From Cytophagales bacterium (GTDB taxonomy: Bacteria > Bacteroidota > Bacteroidia > Cytophagales > Spirosomataceae): a DNA stretch of 64,000 nucleotides. The stretch is from contig JAAFJP010000018.1 of NCBI GenBank assembly GCA_013298125.1, forward strand, positions 1 to 64,000, read 5' to 3'. A model generated the notes under the pieces. The model saw only the letters and a program-made list of their open reading frames with translations. It had not been told where the DNA came from and made no database searches. Positions 45,553 to 54,400 of the stretch are shown piece after piece (position 1 is the first letter of the stretch; each line of letters opens with the position of its first letter). The translations under genes and the position numbers were made by a program.

Positions 45553-46887
45553 TTAATTCGCAATCCCAATAATTCTCCAAAGTCCTGATGCAGACTCATA
45601 AATTAAAGTAGCTCCTCCTCTATCTGTTATTGTTACGGTTCCTCCTGTATGAGTTGCAATCCTATTTGTTGCCGTTGCACTTGCACTTTGGTTATTGATG
45701 ACTAAGGTTGTTCCAATACTGTTGATAATATACAGAAGCATTCCATCAACGCCCCCCGCAATGCCGTTGAGTGTAACTGTTCCAACACCATTAAAATATA
45801 ATGAAGACCCCCCCGTTCTATTTAAAGCATTTTGGATTCCAGTTCCACTGAAAGTAGTTTTCCTGACGACAATATCTCCTTCTACATCCAATTTTGCAGT
45901 TGGTGTAGTTGTACCGATACCTACATTTCCAGTTCCATCAATTGTCATTCTGTCAGCATTAGTAGTAGCAAACGACATCTTATCTGTTGAATGATTATAT
46001 TGTAAAGATCCTCTGACAAACGCAGTTGGGCTACCAAATAATATTCCTCCCGTAGTGGTAGCGGGTGTAAGGATACTTAGATATCCACTTGTACTGTTCT
46101 CAAATGTTGCAATAGAACCTGAAAACGCTGTTACTGCACCTGCACTACCTCTGTGAACATGAAGTTTAGAATCGGCAGTCGTTATCCCAATGCCTACATC
46201 TCCACCGCTTTCAACTGAAATTCTCTCCACATTATTAGTCTTAAAAGCCAAACCCTGTGCATCCGTAGTCCCAATAAACTGCGTAGCTGGGTTAGTTCCT
46301 GCATTACCCGTAAGCCCCCAACCCGCTGTGCCTGAGCCACTTGGAGTTTCTACAATTCTCCATCTCTGTTTGGTATCATCATAAATCAATAAAACACCTC
46401 CTGCACCAGCGATAATGACAAAATCCGCCCCCGTATGCGTTAAAATTCTGTTGGCTGCCGTTGGGTTTGAGGGCGAATCATGTCTAATCGTTAAGGCAGA
46501 TTGATTATTTCCATAACCACACAACACATAAAGTATTTGCCCTCTTGAACCACCTGCGATACCGCCAATGGTTCCGCCATTTTCAAAAATTACAATGGAA
46601 GCATCTTGCCTGTCGTAATCATTATAGCCCCCAGAAATTGTTTCTCGCTGTATTTTCTGTAATGCCATATCACCAGCTACGGTTAATTTTGCGTATGGTA
46701 AGGTAGTACCAATCCCAATATTACCAGGGAGTATAGGAGCAACAAATCCGGGAGGAGTTATATACAGCCTATCAACCCCACCCGTCTGCAAGCGGAGGCT
46801 ATTCGTTCCGCTGTCAAACTTAAACTGCCCAAAAGAAGTAACCCCACCCATCAATAAAAGGATAATTGTAAAAATTTGCTTTTTCAT
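45553..46887 (-). CDS. Secreted GIGT-repeat surface protein, cassette A
   Basis: This 444-residue protein has a signal peptide (MKKQIFTIILLLMGGVTSFGQ). 'GIGT' modules (NIGIGTTLPYAKLTVAGD, VGIGITTADSKLHVHRG, NVGIGTTTPTAKLDVEGD) resemble phage tail-fibre-like collar repeats. Two beta-structured domains are present: one (about 80-195) nearly identical to the N-terminal domain of the cassette C protein, and one (about 345-444) similar to the N-terminal domain of the cassette B protein. No sorting domain is evident. It is the final gene of cassette A, downstream of a LytTR gene, and is probably the regulated surface product. Confidence 0.85.
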   Translation of the reverse strand: MKKQIFTIILLLMGGVTSFGQFKFDSGTNSLRLQTGGVDRLYITPPGFVAPILPGNIGIGTTLPYAKLTVAGDMALQKIQRETISGGYNDYDRQDASIVIFENGGTIGGIAGGSRGQILYVLCGYGNNQSALTIRHDSPSNPTAANRILTHTGADFVIIAGAGGVLLIYDDTKQRWRIVETPSGSGTAGWGLTGNAGTNPATQFIGTTDAQGLAFKTNNVERISVESGGDVGIGITTADSKLHVHRGSAGAVTAFSGSIATFENSTSGYLSILTPATTTGGILFGSPTAFVRGSLQYNHSTDKMSFATTNADRMTIDGTGNVGIGTTTPTAKLDVEGDIVVRKTTFSGTGIQNALNRTGGSSLYFNGVGTVTLNGIAGGVDGMLLYIINSIGTTLVINNQSASATATNRIATHTGGTVTITDRGGATLIYESASGLWRIIGIAN

Positions 46888-46921
46888 ATTCTTGAAATTT
46901 ATGTTTATTGTTAAGAAAAAA

Positions 46922-47278
46922 TTACGCTACTAATTGCAACCGCCTACTCACCTCCGTCCGTCTCCGTCTGGAAATAGAAGCTTGTAAATTATTGGTCAGA
47001 TAAACGAAATCTTGGATTTTGTCTATCCTCAATAAATGTTCACAATTGATAATAAACCCACGGTGAGTACGGACAAAACCGTAGCTTTGGAGGATGGCTT
47101 CAAAAATCTTTAAAGTTCTCGGAATCAGTATCTTACGCCCATTGCGTAGATATACGAGTGAGTAGTTGACTTCTCCCTGCAACATGATGATTTCGTGGAG
47201 GGGAATCGTTTTTTTGGTTCTGGGGAAATAGATTCTGTCTCGGACTATTTCGCAAAAATGAGGCATTAGTGTGTTCAT
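46922..47278 (-). CDS. Stand-alone LytTR DNA-binding protein, cassette A
   Basis: This 118-residue protein is a LytTR domain alone: ITIPLHEIIMLQGEVNYSLVYLRNGRKILIPRTLK, FVRTHRGFIINCEHLLRI, and SRRRRTEVSRRL. No receiver domain precedes it. It lies 35 bases upstream of the GIGT gene and probably activates it. It is closely related to the proteins at 51969 and 58256. Confidence 0.9.
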   Translation of the reverse strand: MNTLMPHFCEIVRDRIYFPRTKKTIPLHEIIMLQGEVNYSLVYLRNGRKILIPRTLKIFEAILQSYGFVRTHRGFIINCEHLLRIDKIQDFVYLTNNLQASISRRRRTEVSRRLQLVA

Positions 47279-47394
47279 GGGGTCTTAGTATTTTGAGGTA
47301 AGATTAGGCTTTTGTCGATTGACCTAATTACGCATCAAAGTTCTTCTAAAAACCGATGTGCTGTACCCCCCAATTCGGGTGGTTTATAACGCAG

Positions 47395-47420
47395 AAAACC
47401 ACTCTGGGGGGAGTGGTTTT
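47395..47420. terminator. Hairpin AAAACCACTC/GAGTGGTTTT
   Basis: A 10-bp perfect stem with a 6-base loop lies between the membrane-protein gene and the LytTR gene of cassette A, with a T run on the plus strand and a weaker one on the minus strand. It may split the cassette into two transcription units. Confidence 0.65.
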
Positions 47421-47446
47421 TTTGGATAAATAATTTGGAAAAATAC

Positions 47447-48187
47447 TCAATACTCCTTCGGCAAAAACCGCAGATACTTCGCTTGCCAAACGCCCACAAT
47501 AAGCAAGGTAAACCCAACTATCTGACTGGCGTTGCGGACTAAATAGAGCTTATAAAAGCTCAATAAATCGGTTTTTTGAAGTTTTGTAAAAATAAATTCT
47601 AAGAAAATTTCTGCAATTGCTGGGAGTAAAAACCCTAAACTAATCCAGAAATAAGCATTTTTTTGTAAAGGAATACCACGGCTATCGGTTCGATATAATT
47701 TGTATAAAAGCAATCCCATACCTCCTAAAATAAACATATTTTTTACTGTTGATGATAGGGAATTATATTCTTTATAACTTTTAAAAATAACTACCTGTAC
47801 TAACTCAAATAGAATTAATGCGTATATTAGATATTGAAAAAAACGCTTTTTCTGAGGATTTTTAAATACATCTCTCAGGAATAAACCTAAAAATATGAAC
47901 TTGATAAGATAACTTATTGGGTTTACAAAACTGGTAGTTCGTGTACCTAAAAAATCGAGTATCATTAAAGCATTTTCTTTTGAGATGTATCTATGTTTAA
48001 TCACAAAAATAAATGCCATTTCAAAAAATGTTATAAATGCAATACTACCCAAGAGGAGTATTATCCACTTGATAGGGGCTATTTTTAAATACTCCTTCTG
48101 CCATAAAGCCAATCCCCAAACAATTAGGGATAAAAAGAGTAGTAGATAACCTAAATAAATATTATACTGCTCTAATATTTGTTTCAT
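47447..48187 (-). CDS. Multi-pass membrane protein, cassette A
   Basis: This 246-residue protein has about seven hydrophobic helices (near 10-30, 38-60, 85-105, 118-137, 148-162, 180-200, 218-238) and short loops. No family is recognised. The equivalent position in cassette B holds another ~217-residue multi-pass protein with a similar NPDFWF / NAYFWI motif near helix 6. It could be the sensor or an accessory channel of the signalling cassette; this is inference from position. Confidence 0.8.
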   Translation of the reverse strand: MKQILEQYNIYLGYLLLFLSLIVWGLALWQKEYLKIAPIKWIILLLGSIAFITFFEMAFIFVIKHRYISKENALMILDFLGTRTTSFVNPISYLIKFIFLGLFLRDVFKNPQKKRFFQYLIYALILFELVQVVIFKSYKEYNSLSSTVKNMFILGGMGLLLYKLYRTDSRGIPLQKNAYFWISLGFLLPAIAEIFLEFIFTKLQKTDLLSFYKLYLVRNASQIVGFTLLIVGVWQAKYLRFLPKEY

Positions 48188-48195
48188 AAATTGTT

Positions 48196-48771
48196 TTAAG
48201 GGAGTTCAATTGGGACATTACCTTCTGCACATGGAAAATACTTCATGTATGTATCTACCTGTTGCATAACTATTTTATATGTACCATCACCTAACTGCCC
48301 TAAAAAGAATTCAAGAGCATAGGCTCTATTTCCATTTCCTCTCAAATGAGGTTCATCGTCTGTATGTATTAGATAATCTTCAATAGCACTTTTTAAGATT
48401 ACGTAACGGTCGGGCAAAAAATCTGAGGTTATTAAAGACTTTTCGTCTTCTTTATAGGGAAGAAGTATAAGATAAACAGCGTATGCGGCTTTCCCAAGTC
48501 CATCTTTATTACCATCACTCAAAATATTCCCTCTCATAAAAATAACTTCTAAACCTTCTATTTCAGGCATCTTATCTACATAATGATGGTAATTTTGATC
48601 ATATCCCAATCCTAAAATATGCTCTATTTCATTTCTTGTTCTTATGAACTTAGTCCATTGGTTTCCCGTGTGATTATTTCTTTGTTTCATTAAACCTTTA
48701 TACTTCTCATTATCAATATCTGCTATACCCGTTGAACGCTTAGGTATATCTGCAATATGTATTTGTGCCAT
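48196..48771 (-). CDS. Soluble protein of unknown function, cassette A
   Basis: This 191-residue protein has no signal peptide or membrane segment. Recognisable stretches are IPKRSTGIADIDNEKY, GLEVIFMRGNIL and YALEFFLGQLGDGTYKIVMQQVD. No family is assigned. It ends 8 bases before the membrane-protein gene, so both are probably co-expressed. A smaller soluble protein holds the same position in cassette B. Confidence 0.75.
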   Translation of the reverse strand: MAQIHIADIPKRSTGIADIDNEKYKGLMKQRNNHTGNQWTKFIRTRNEIEHILGLGYDQNYHHYVDKMPEIEGLEVIFMRGNILSDGNKDGLGKAAYAVYLILLPYKEDEKSLITSDFLPDRYVILKSAIEDYLIHTDDEPHLRGNGNRAYALEFFLGQLGDGTYKIVMQQVDTYMKYFPCAEGNVPIELP

Positions 48772-48810
48772 AATTATATTTGTTTAAATTGTTAAAAATC
48801 AGTGAATTAC

Positions 48811-49446
48811 CTAAACCAACCGCTCCTCAATCGCCTTAGCAACTGCCTCTGGAGCTGAGTTTACGTGGAGTTTTTCGTAAATATTCTTGACGTGCCAATG
48901 CACCGTATGAAAACTTAATGCACAGGCATCGGCTATCATTTTGTAGCTCATGCCCTTCACCATACAGCCCAAAATCTCTCGTTCACGGTCGGTCAAATCT
49001 ATGTATTCTCTTTGCGATTGCACAAATTGACTCTTGAACATCTGCATCACCTTAGCGGCTATACTCGGACTCATACACGCCCCTCCTTGATAGACCTCCA
49101 ACACGGCTTTCAAAATATCGTCAGGGTCGGGGCTTTTCAAGACGTAACCGTTTGCTCCGCCACAAATCGCCATGAAGATTCGGTAGTCGTCATCAAAGAC
49201 GGTTTGCATCAAAATCTTCGTTTCTGGGCTTTCTGCCTTAATTTTTTTGAGTGCTTCCAATCCAGAAATCCCTGGCATTTGTATATCCATCAATACCACA
49301 TCGGGTTTGTGCTTGCGGATATTGCTGAGGGCTTGGGAGGCATCAGGATAACTACCTGCCAAAAAAACCTCCTCGGAACTCGCCAAATACAGCCCCAAAC
49401 TTTGTCTGAAACTCTTATTATCTTCAAATAGAACGACTCGTATCAT
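48811..49446 (-). CDS. NarL-type response regulator, cassette A
   Basis: This 211-residue protein starts at MIRVVLFEDN (ATG 49446; the open frame upstream to 49551 is not protein-like). The receiver domain has acidic pocket residues in FEDN and phosphoacceptor D54 in VVLMDIQMPG. The C-terminal LuxR HTH reads LTDREREILGCMVKGMSYKMIADACALSFHTVHWHVKNIYEKLHV. It follows the histidine kinase gene and is its cognate partner. Confidence 0.95.
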   Translation of the reverse strand: MIRVVLFEDNKSFRQSLGLYLASSEEVFLAGSYPDASQALSNIRKHKPDVVLMDIQMPGISGLEALKKIKAESPETKILMQTVFDDDYRIFMAICGGANGYVLKSPDPDDILKAVLEVYQGGACMSPSIAAKVMQMFKSQFVQSQREYIDLTDREREILGCMVKGMSYKMIADACALSFHTVHWHVKNIYEKLHVNSAPEAVAKAIEERLV

Positions 49447-49547
49447 GTTGCTGAGTTTAGAGTTTTGTTTAGCAAATTTAGCGTTAGAAAGAATGGTCTT
49501 TACCCCCCAATTCGGGTGGAAATTCAGACGGAGTCGCCCAGACAATA

Positions 49548-50621
49548 TCATACCTCAAAAACCACCATCTCCAACTCCGTTCCTTTCCCAATTTCAGACT
49601 TCATTTTGAATTGCATAAAGCTCTCATCGGCTCGTTTTTGGAAGTTTTTCAAGCCGTTTCCTTCATGATTTTCTTGATAATCAAAACCCTTTCCATTATC
49701 AGAAATTGCTAATTTAAAGCCCTCATTTGCCTTTGAAATCAGTACCGAAACCTTCGTAGCCTGAGCGTGTTTGGCAATGTTGTTGATGGCTTCTTTGTAC
49801 ATCATATACACATTACGGCGTTGCTCCATGCTCATTTTCAAGGACTTAGCGTATTGGTATTCATTCTTAAAATCCAAGGAAATGTTCTGAATCGTGAGTA
49901 TTTGCAAGGCAAAAGACCGCATTTTTTCAAACAATAATTCCACCGAATCATTCTCTGGATTTATCGCCCAAACGGTATCTCTAATCGTCTGAATGGTATC
50001 TTCCGAATCAGTTTTAATTTGCTCCAAAATCGGACTCAATCCGTTGGCACTACTACCCAATTTTTTCTGTACCACTCGTGTAGCAATCGAGATTGAGCTC
50101 AGCGTTGCCCCCACTTCATCGTGGAGGTCGGAAGCGATTTTTTGGCGGATGGTTTCCACCTTCAATTTTTCTCTGAAATTATAGAGCAAAAAGAAATAAA
50201 TCCCCGCCCCCAACAACAGCAAACTGTAAAAAATTACCGAAGGCAAAAACCACCATTCTTCCATCAAAGAGCGTTCGGCGGTGATGGGAAATGAGAGAAT
50301 GGAAGAAAGATGATTATTTTGTAAAGTCCTGACTTTCAAGGTATAGTCTCCACCCGCAAGATTGGTATAACGCACGATAGGGTAGGGCGTTTTACCCCAA
50401 TCTTTATCATAATTTTCTAAAAGATATTGGTATTGTGAATTGGCTTGCGGGCGAAATTGAATCACTAAATCATCGTCTAAGGCAGACAATTGTAGGGGTA
50501 CTTTGGGGTTAAATGCTTTTGTTTGTCCATTAATGCGTATAGACAGTATCGTTGGTTCAGGAGTCTGAGCCAGAGGCGAAACGGATAATCCCAAAAAGAA
50601 GACTAACAGTTTGATTTTCAA
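49548..50621 (-). CDS. HisKA_3-type sensor histidine kinase, cassette A
   Basis: This 357-residue protein has a signal peptide (1-19), a short periplasmic Y_Y_Y-like beta domain (about 25-115: YQYLLENYDKDWGKT, VRYTNLAGGDYTLKVRTLQN) and one transmembrane helix (about 124-146). The HisKA_3 dimerisation helix carries the phosphoacceptor H167 in SDLHDEVGATLSS. A HATPase_c domain follows (YKEAINNIAKHAQATKV, ISDNGKGFDY, GLKNFQKRA). The Y_Y_Y domain normally caps a beta-propeller in larger kinases; the propeller is absent here. An exact promoter lies 40 bases upstream. Confidence 0.94.
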   Translation of the reverse strand: MKIKLLVFFLGLSVSPLAQTPEPTILSIRINGQTKAFNPKVPLQLSALDDDLVIQFRPQANSQYQYLLENYDKDWGKTPYPIVRYTNLAGGDYTLKVRTLQNNHLSSILSFPITAERSLMEEWWFLPSVIFYSLLLLGAGIYFFLLYNFREKLKVETIRQKIASDLHDEVGATLSSISIATRVVQKKLGSSANGLSPILEQIKTDSEDTIQTIRDTVWAINPENDSVELLFEKMRSFALQILTIQNISLDFKNEYQYAKSLKMSMEQRRNVYMMYKEAINNIAKHAQATKVSVLISKANEGFKLAISDNGKGFDYQENHEGNGLKNFQKRADESFMQFKMKSEIGKGTELEMVVFEV

Positions 50622-50659
50622 GGGAGTACAAATGGATTAGTGATAAGTAAAAGCGTTTT

Positions 50660-50718
50660 CAAATGTAGTTTTTTATTCGATAAAAACAAAAATAACCCAC
50701 GGTTTTACGCAGGTTATT
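50660..50718 (-). promoter_or_regulatory. Terminator/promoter block between cassettes A and B
   Basis: On the minus strand a hairpin (AATAACC at 50691-50697 with GGTTATT at 50712-50718) runs into a T tract that contains TTTG (50687-50690). After 19 bases comes TACATTTG (50660-50667), an exact -7 element. It ends the GIGT gene of cassette B and starts the kinase gene of cassette A. A near-identical block is at 56927-56985. Confidence 0.75.
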
Positions 50719-50745
50719 TACTTAACGGTAAAAAACTATCTCATC

Positions 50746-51870
50746 CTACCTCACCACCGCCACATGAAAATCAGAAGTAGCTTGTGTAATAGAAGCCGCC
50801 GAAAAATTACAAATTCTTATCAGCACATTACCTGCTGAACTAACCCGAGCATAGGCTACAATTAAACCCGTAACAAAACCATTATCGGGAGAAGCACTCA
50901 CCGCAGAATCAACAGCAGAGTTAGCTACACTTATTATTTGATTTGAACAAGCATTCGAAGCTACTGTAAAAGTTGGTACAGAAACGGTTGCTTTGATAAT
51001 TTCTTTCAATCCCGTTCCGTTTGCTCCAATAAATACGCCTCCTGTTGAATTATTGTTCAAATAGATTGGTCCATTGCTTGCACCGTCTATTTCATTACCA
51101 TCAAAAAGCATACTTGACCCGCCATTGGTAACTTTGAAAGTGGCAGTTGTTCCGTTGTTATCAACTGTTCCCTCAACGTGGAGTTTGGTGTCGGGATTGG
51201 GTGTACCAATACCTGCATTTCCCCCCGCCTCAAATCTCATGCGTTCTGTGTTATTGGTTTTGACCACAAATCCTTGACTATCAGTCGTTCCAATGAAATT
51301 ATTGGTTGGATTTGTGCCTGCATTTCCTTTTGCATTCCATGTAGAGTTTTCATCGGCAAATCCAAAAATCCGCCAAGTTGAAAGAAAACTATCATAAATC
51401 ATCGAAACCCCACCACGTGCAGTAATAGTAACGGCTGCCCCTGTATGTGTGGCAATTCGATTTCCAACCGTTGCCGAGACACTTTCATTATTTATGGTTA
51501 GCGTTGATCCCGCAGAAGTATATAAAAAAATAACCATGCCATCTTCTCCTCCCGCAATACCGTTGAGTGTAACCGTACCGCTTATATAAATCCGTGATGC
51601 CCCCTGGCGGTCAAGGGCATTTTGTACTCCCGCAGTTGAGTAAGACAGTTTTTTAGTTAATGCGAAATCACCATTCAGATCCAATTTGGCATTTGGAGAT
51701 GTTGTGGCTATACCTATACTGCCTGTTGATGGATGGATGTACATTCTATCAACAGCACCCGTCCGCAACCGCATATCATTTGCTCCTGTGGCATCTAATT
51801 TAAAAGACTGCCCAAAAGTGGAAATTCCACCCATCATTAATACAATAATTGTAAAAATTTGCTTTTTCAT
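50746..51870 (-). CDS. Secreted GIGT-repeat surface protein, cassette B
   Basis: This 374-residue protein has the signal peptide MKKQIFTIIVLMMGGISTFGQ and modules SIGIATTSPNAKLDLNGD and NAGIGTPNPDTKLHVEG. Its N-terminal domain (about 75-175, QNALDRQGASRIYISG, TVTLNGIAGGEDGM) parallels the C-terminal domain of the cassette A protein. Its C-terminal ~145 residues (from TKLHVEGTVDNNG) are nearly identical to the end of the cassette C protein. It is the last gene of cassette B and ends at the shared terminator. Confidence 0.85.
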   Translation of the reverse strand: MKKQIFTIIVLMMGGISTFGQSFKLDATGANDMRLRTGAVDRMYIHPSTGSIGIATTSPNAKLDLNGDFALTKKLSYSTAGVQNALDRQGASRIYISGTVTLNGIAGGEDGMVIFLYTSAGSTLTINNESVSATVGNRIATHTGAAVTITARGGVSMIYDSFLSTWRIFGFADENSTWNAKGNAGTNPTNNFIGTTDSQGFVVKTNNTERMRFEAGGNAGIGTPNPDTKLHVEGTVDNNGTTATFKVTNGGSSMLFDGNEIDGASNGPIYLNNNSTGGVFIGANGTGLKEIIKATVSVPTFTVASNACSNQIISVANSAVDSAVSASPDNGFVTGLIVAYARVSSAGNVLIRICNFSAASITQATSDFHVAVVR

Positions 51871-51968
51871 GTTCGTTTGATTTTAAATATTTTACGTATT
51901 TGTACAAGTTTATTTTTCACTATTTTTTTGTTCAAGCTGATAGCCAAAAGCCAATTGCCGAAAGCTAT

Positions 51969-52325
51969 TTACACTTGAAAATGTAATCTTTCATTGACTT
52001 TTTCTTTCCTTCTTCTCGAAACAGTCGCCAGTAAATTATTGGTCATTCGCATCGAAAGTCCTTCATTATCAATGCTTTTTAGATGTTCGCAATTGATGAT
52101 AAAAGCACGATGCGTTCTCAGAAAATCATAGTTTTCGAGGACAGACTCAAACAATTTTAAAGTTCTGGGAATCAATACTTTACGTCCACCTAACAAGTGC
52201 AGAAGCGTATAATTGACTTCGCCTTGGAGCATGATAATATCTTGGAGAGGAATGATTTTGCGAGTACGAGTGAAGTAAATTTTTGCCCGAACAATCCGAC
52301 AAAAATTTGGCATTAGTTTTTCCAT
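51969..52325 (-). CDS. Stand-alone LytTR DNA-binding protein, cassette B
   Basis: This 118-residue LytTR domain has no receiver: KIIPLQDIIMLQGEVNYTLLHLLGGRKVLIPRTLK, FLRTHRAFIINCEHLKSI and SRRRKEKVNERL. It is closely related in length and sequence to the cassette A and C versions. It lies directly upstream of the GIGT gene and downstream of a lipoprotein gene. Confidence 0.9.
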   Translation of the reverse strand: MEKLMPNFCRIVRAKIYFTRTRKIIPLQDIIMLQGEVNYTLLHLLGGRKVLIPRTLKLFESVLENYDFLRTHRAFIINCEHLKSIDNEGLSMRMTNNLLATVSRRRKEKVNERLHFQV

Positions 52326-52366
52326 GATTTCGTTTTGTTTAGATTAAGACTTTTTGATTTTTGTAA

Positions 52367-53092
52367 TTATTCCACCGTCAAATTCCAAGTAACATCCGTT
52401 TCAAAATCGGGTGTTCCTGTCAATACTCCTGTGTATTGCAATACGTGTTTGCCCTTCGGAATAGTCAATAATAAGCTATGACTACTACTCAAGGCATGGG
52501 CTTTTTTACCCGCATTATTACATTTTGGGTCTTGGTAGTCGTCAGGAACGGACAGGTCGTAGGCTTTGGATGTTGCCAAATATTTTTTCATATCGGGAAC
52601 AATCTCCACCCCGTCCAATTTGGCGGTTACGCTTTTCACGTTCTTCATATACGCCGCCACGTCAGGTCCCAAAAATGCTTCGATGGTTTGTCCAGAGGCG
52701 GGTTTGTAGTCGGGGTCGCAAGGGTCGTTATCGAAATACCAGAACGTTACTCCGATGATTGGCACAAAGACTGGTTTAGTGCTTGGAATCGTTAAAGTTC
52801 TTGTGGATTTTCCGCCAAAATTGTAGGCTAAAATGCTTACATTGCTATTGGGTTGAAAACTGGCACCGCTTAGTTTGCCATCGGTGTCGTTGGCAGCACT
52901 TTTGTCTGGAGCGACACCTATAAGCCATTTATCGGCTATCGAGACGAGGTCTTCGTAGCCTAAACCATTCACTTTTTCGGTAAGGGCAAATACTTTGACA
53001 ACCTCCGGTGCTGTTTCATCTTTTTTGCACGAAAAAATAATGATACAGCATAAGAAAATACTCAATGTTGAGAGAGTAATTGACTTCTTCAT
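52367..53092 (-). CDS. Lipoprotein, cassette B
   Basis: This 241-residue protein has a lipoprotein signal (CIIIFSC, Cys22). The mature part contains four cysteines, in NDPCDPDYKP and DPKCNN, and a C-terminal beta region (SLLLTIPKGKHVLQYTGVLTG). No family is recognised. Only cassette B has this gene, between the membrane protein and the LytTR gene, so it may be a signal-binding accessory or unrelated cargo. Confidence 0.78.
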   Translation of the reverse strand: MKKSITLSTLSIFLCCIIIFSCKKDETAPEVVKVFALTEKVNGLGYEDLVSIADKWLIGVAPDKSAANDTDGKLSGASFQPNSNVSILAYNFGGKSTRTLTIPSTKPVFVPIIGVTFWYFDNDPCDPDYKPASGQTIEAFLGPDVAAYMKNVKSVTAKLDGVEIVPDMKKYLATSKAYDLSVPDDYQDPKCNNAGKKAHALSSSHSLLLTIPKGKHVLQYTGVLTGTPDFETDVTWNLTVE

Positions 53093-53195
53093 GGGAATTG
53101 TTTGTTTAGAATAAGACTCTTGATATTTGAGTCAAATTTCCGAAAAACAGTAACCTAAGTAAATCACATAAATTGATGATTTTTGGGGCATAAAA

Positions 53196-53227
53196 AAAGA
53201 CCGAAATCGTGGTCGAAATCGGTCTTT
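53196..53227. terminator. Hairpin AAAGACCGA/TCGGTCTTT
   Basis: A 9-bp perfect stem (53196-53204 with 53219-53227), flanked by an A7 run, lies between the membrane-protein and lipoprotein genes of cassette B. It is analogous in position to the hairpin at 47395 in cassette A. Confidence 0.7.
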
Positions 53228-53277
53228 GGGGTAATTCATATTAACAACTTATCAACTTAAAACTTATCACTTCTTTT

Positions 53278-53931
53278 TTACCTCAACAACTTCATCGCCC
53301 TATAATACCCCCAATAAATGCCCACGTCAATCAAGTTTTCGGAAATGAATAAAACATACAAAACCATGTCACTCCCAGCGGCATAACTTACATCCGTCAA
53401 AATGGTGGTCATCAAGCCCATAAAGGCAAAACAAAACATCGTTGCTGTAAACCAAAAATCAGGATTTTGCCTCAATTTATTCAGATTACTTCTACTTTTG
53501 AACATCAGCGTAAGATTCCAAACCGTAAAAATCAAGAAGAATGAGCGGTTGATAATCAAGCCCAAGGTGCTGATTTCCTTGAATTTATCTAAGTAAAAGG
53601 AGTTGATAATATTGATACCCACAAAAATGATGATGATAAAAATCACGCCCCATCTGACGTATGGATTTCGATGCTGTTCTCTCAAAAAAAGTGCCTTCAA
53701 CGTAAAATTCATTGGACTGACGATATTAGACATAAATAAATTATTGACTAATAACATGGCAGTTATTGAAGAAACTATATCCGAAAAAGCATTGAAACAC
53801 AGGTAAATAGCCAAATAAAGATACTTCCCTTGCCACATTCGCTTGGTGGTGATAGCGAAAATAGCAAGGGATATTTCAGTAATGGTAACAAGCCAACCCG
53901 ATATTCTATAGATGATTAGTGGGATGTTCAT
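53278..53931 (-). CDS. Multi-pass membrane protein, cassette B
   Basis: This 217-residue protein has about seven hydrophobic helices (near 8-27, 36-62, 65-80, 93-112, 126-146, 160-180, 188-208). The NPDFWFTATMFCF segment parallels NAYFWISLGF of the cassette A protein. No family is assigned. It lies 10 bases downstream of a small soluble-protein gene. Confidence 0.8.
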   Translation of the reverse strand: MNIPLIIYRISGWLVTITEISLAIFAITTKRMWQGKYLYLAIYLCFNAFSDIVSSITAMLLVNNLFMSNIVSPMNFTLKALFLREQHRNPYVRWGVIFIIIIFVGINIINSFYLDKFKEISTLGLIINRSFFLIFTVWNLTLMFKSRSNLNKLRQNPDFWFTATMFCFAFMGLMTTILTDVSYAAGSDMVLYVLFISENLIDVGIYWGYYRAMKLLR

Positions 53932-53941
53932 AATTACAGAA

Positions 53942-54370
53942 TCAAGAAAAAGGTGGTGGTGTTTTTTGAGAGCCTACAGTTGTTGCTGTTGCGATAAGAG
54001 TAGGGGATTTTGGTAACTTGTGATGCCCATTGGAATCAAAAATTAAATCTTTGTCAGAAGTCTCCTCCAAACCACCTGCATTTACAGAAAAAATAGCGTT
54101 ATTGAAAATGACTCTACTGCCAGGGTTGTCTCCATCATTTATCTTTTTATAGGGAATTACCTCTACAGTTTTAGTTGAGTTGGGTTCAATTCCAATCATA
54201 AAACAAAGCCCATCTGGACCGTTGCTCATGCCCAATAAGTATTCTCCCAATGTTTTCAGTTGCAATTTTGATAAATAAATGCCTTCCATAGTGGATTCTT
54301 TTTTTTTGGAAGGAGGGTTGATTGCTCTTTTGTGAGCCAAAACTCGTTGGAGTGCTTGTGATGTTGCCAT
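53942..54370 (-). CDS. Small soluble protein of unknown function, cassette B
   Basis: This 142-residue protein has no signal peptide; a Lys-rich N-terminus (RAINPPSKKKEST) precedes a compact domain (MEGIYLSKLQLKTLGEYLLG, VEVIPYKKINDGDN, VIFNNAIFSVNAGG) and a C-terminal PPPF. No family is recognised. Its position between the response regulator and the membrane protein matches the 48196-48771 gene of cassette A, but I see no clear sequence similarity. Confidence 0.75.
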   Translation of the reverse strand: MATSQALQRVLAHKRAINPPSKKKESTMEGIYLSKLQLKTLGEYLLGMSNGPDGLCFMIGIEPNSTKTVEVIPYKKINDGDNPGSRVIFNNAIFSVNAGGLEETSDKDLIFDSNGHHKLPKSPTLIATATTVGSQKTPPPFS

Positions 54371-54400
54371 GTTTTTTGTGGGTTTATTAGTAAAAAAGAA

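Noticed and set aside
49447-49551. N-terminal extension of the cassette A response regulator
   Set aside because: The upstream residues are not conserved in regulators B or C and do not resemble receiver sequence; MIRVVLFEDN is the natural start.
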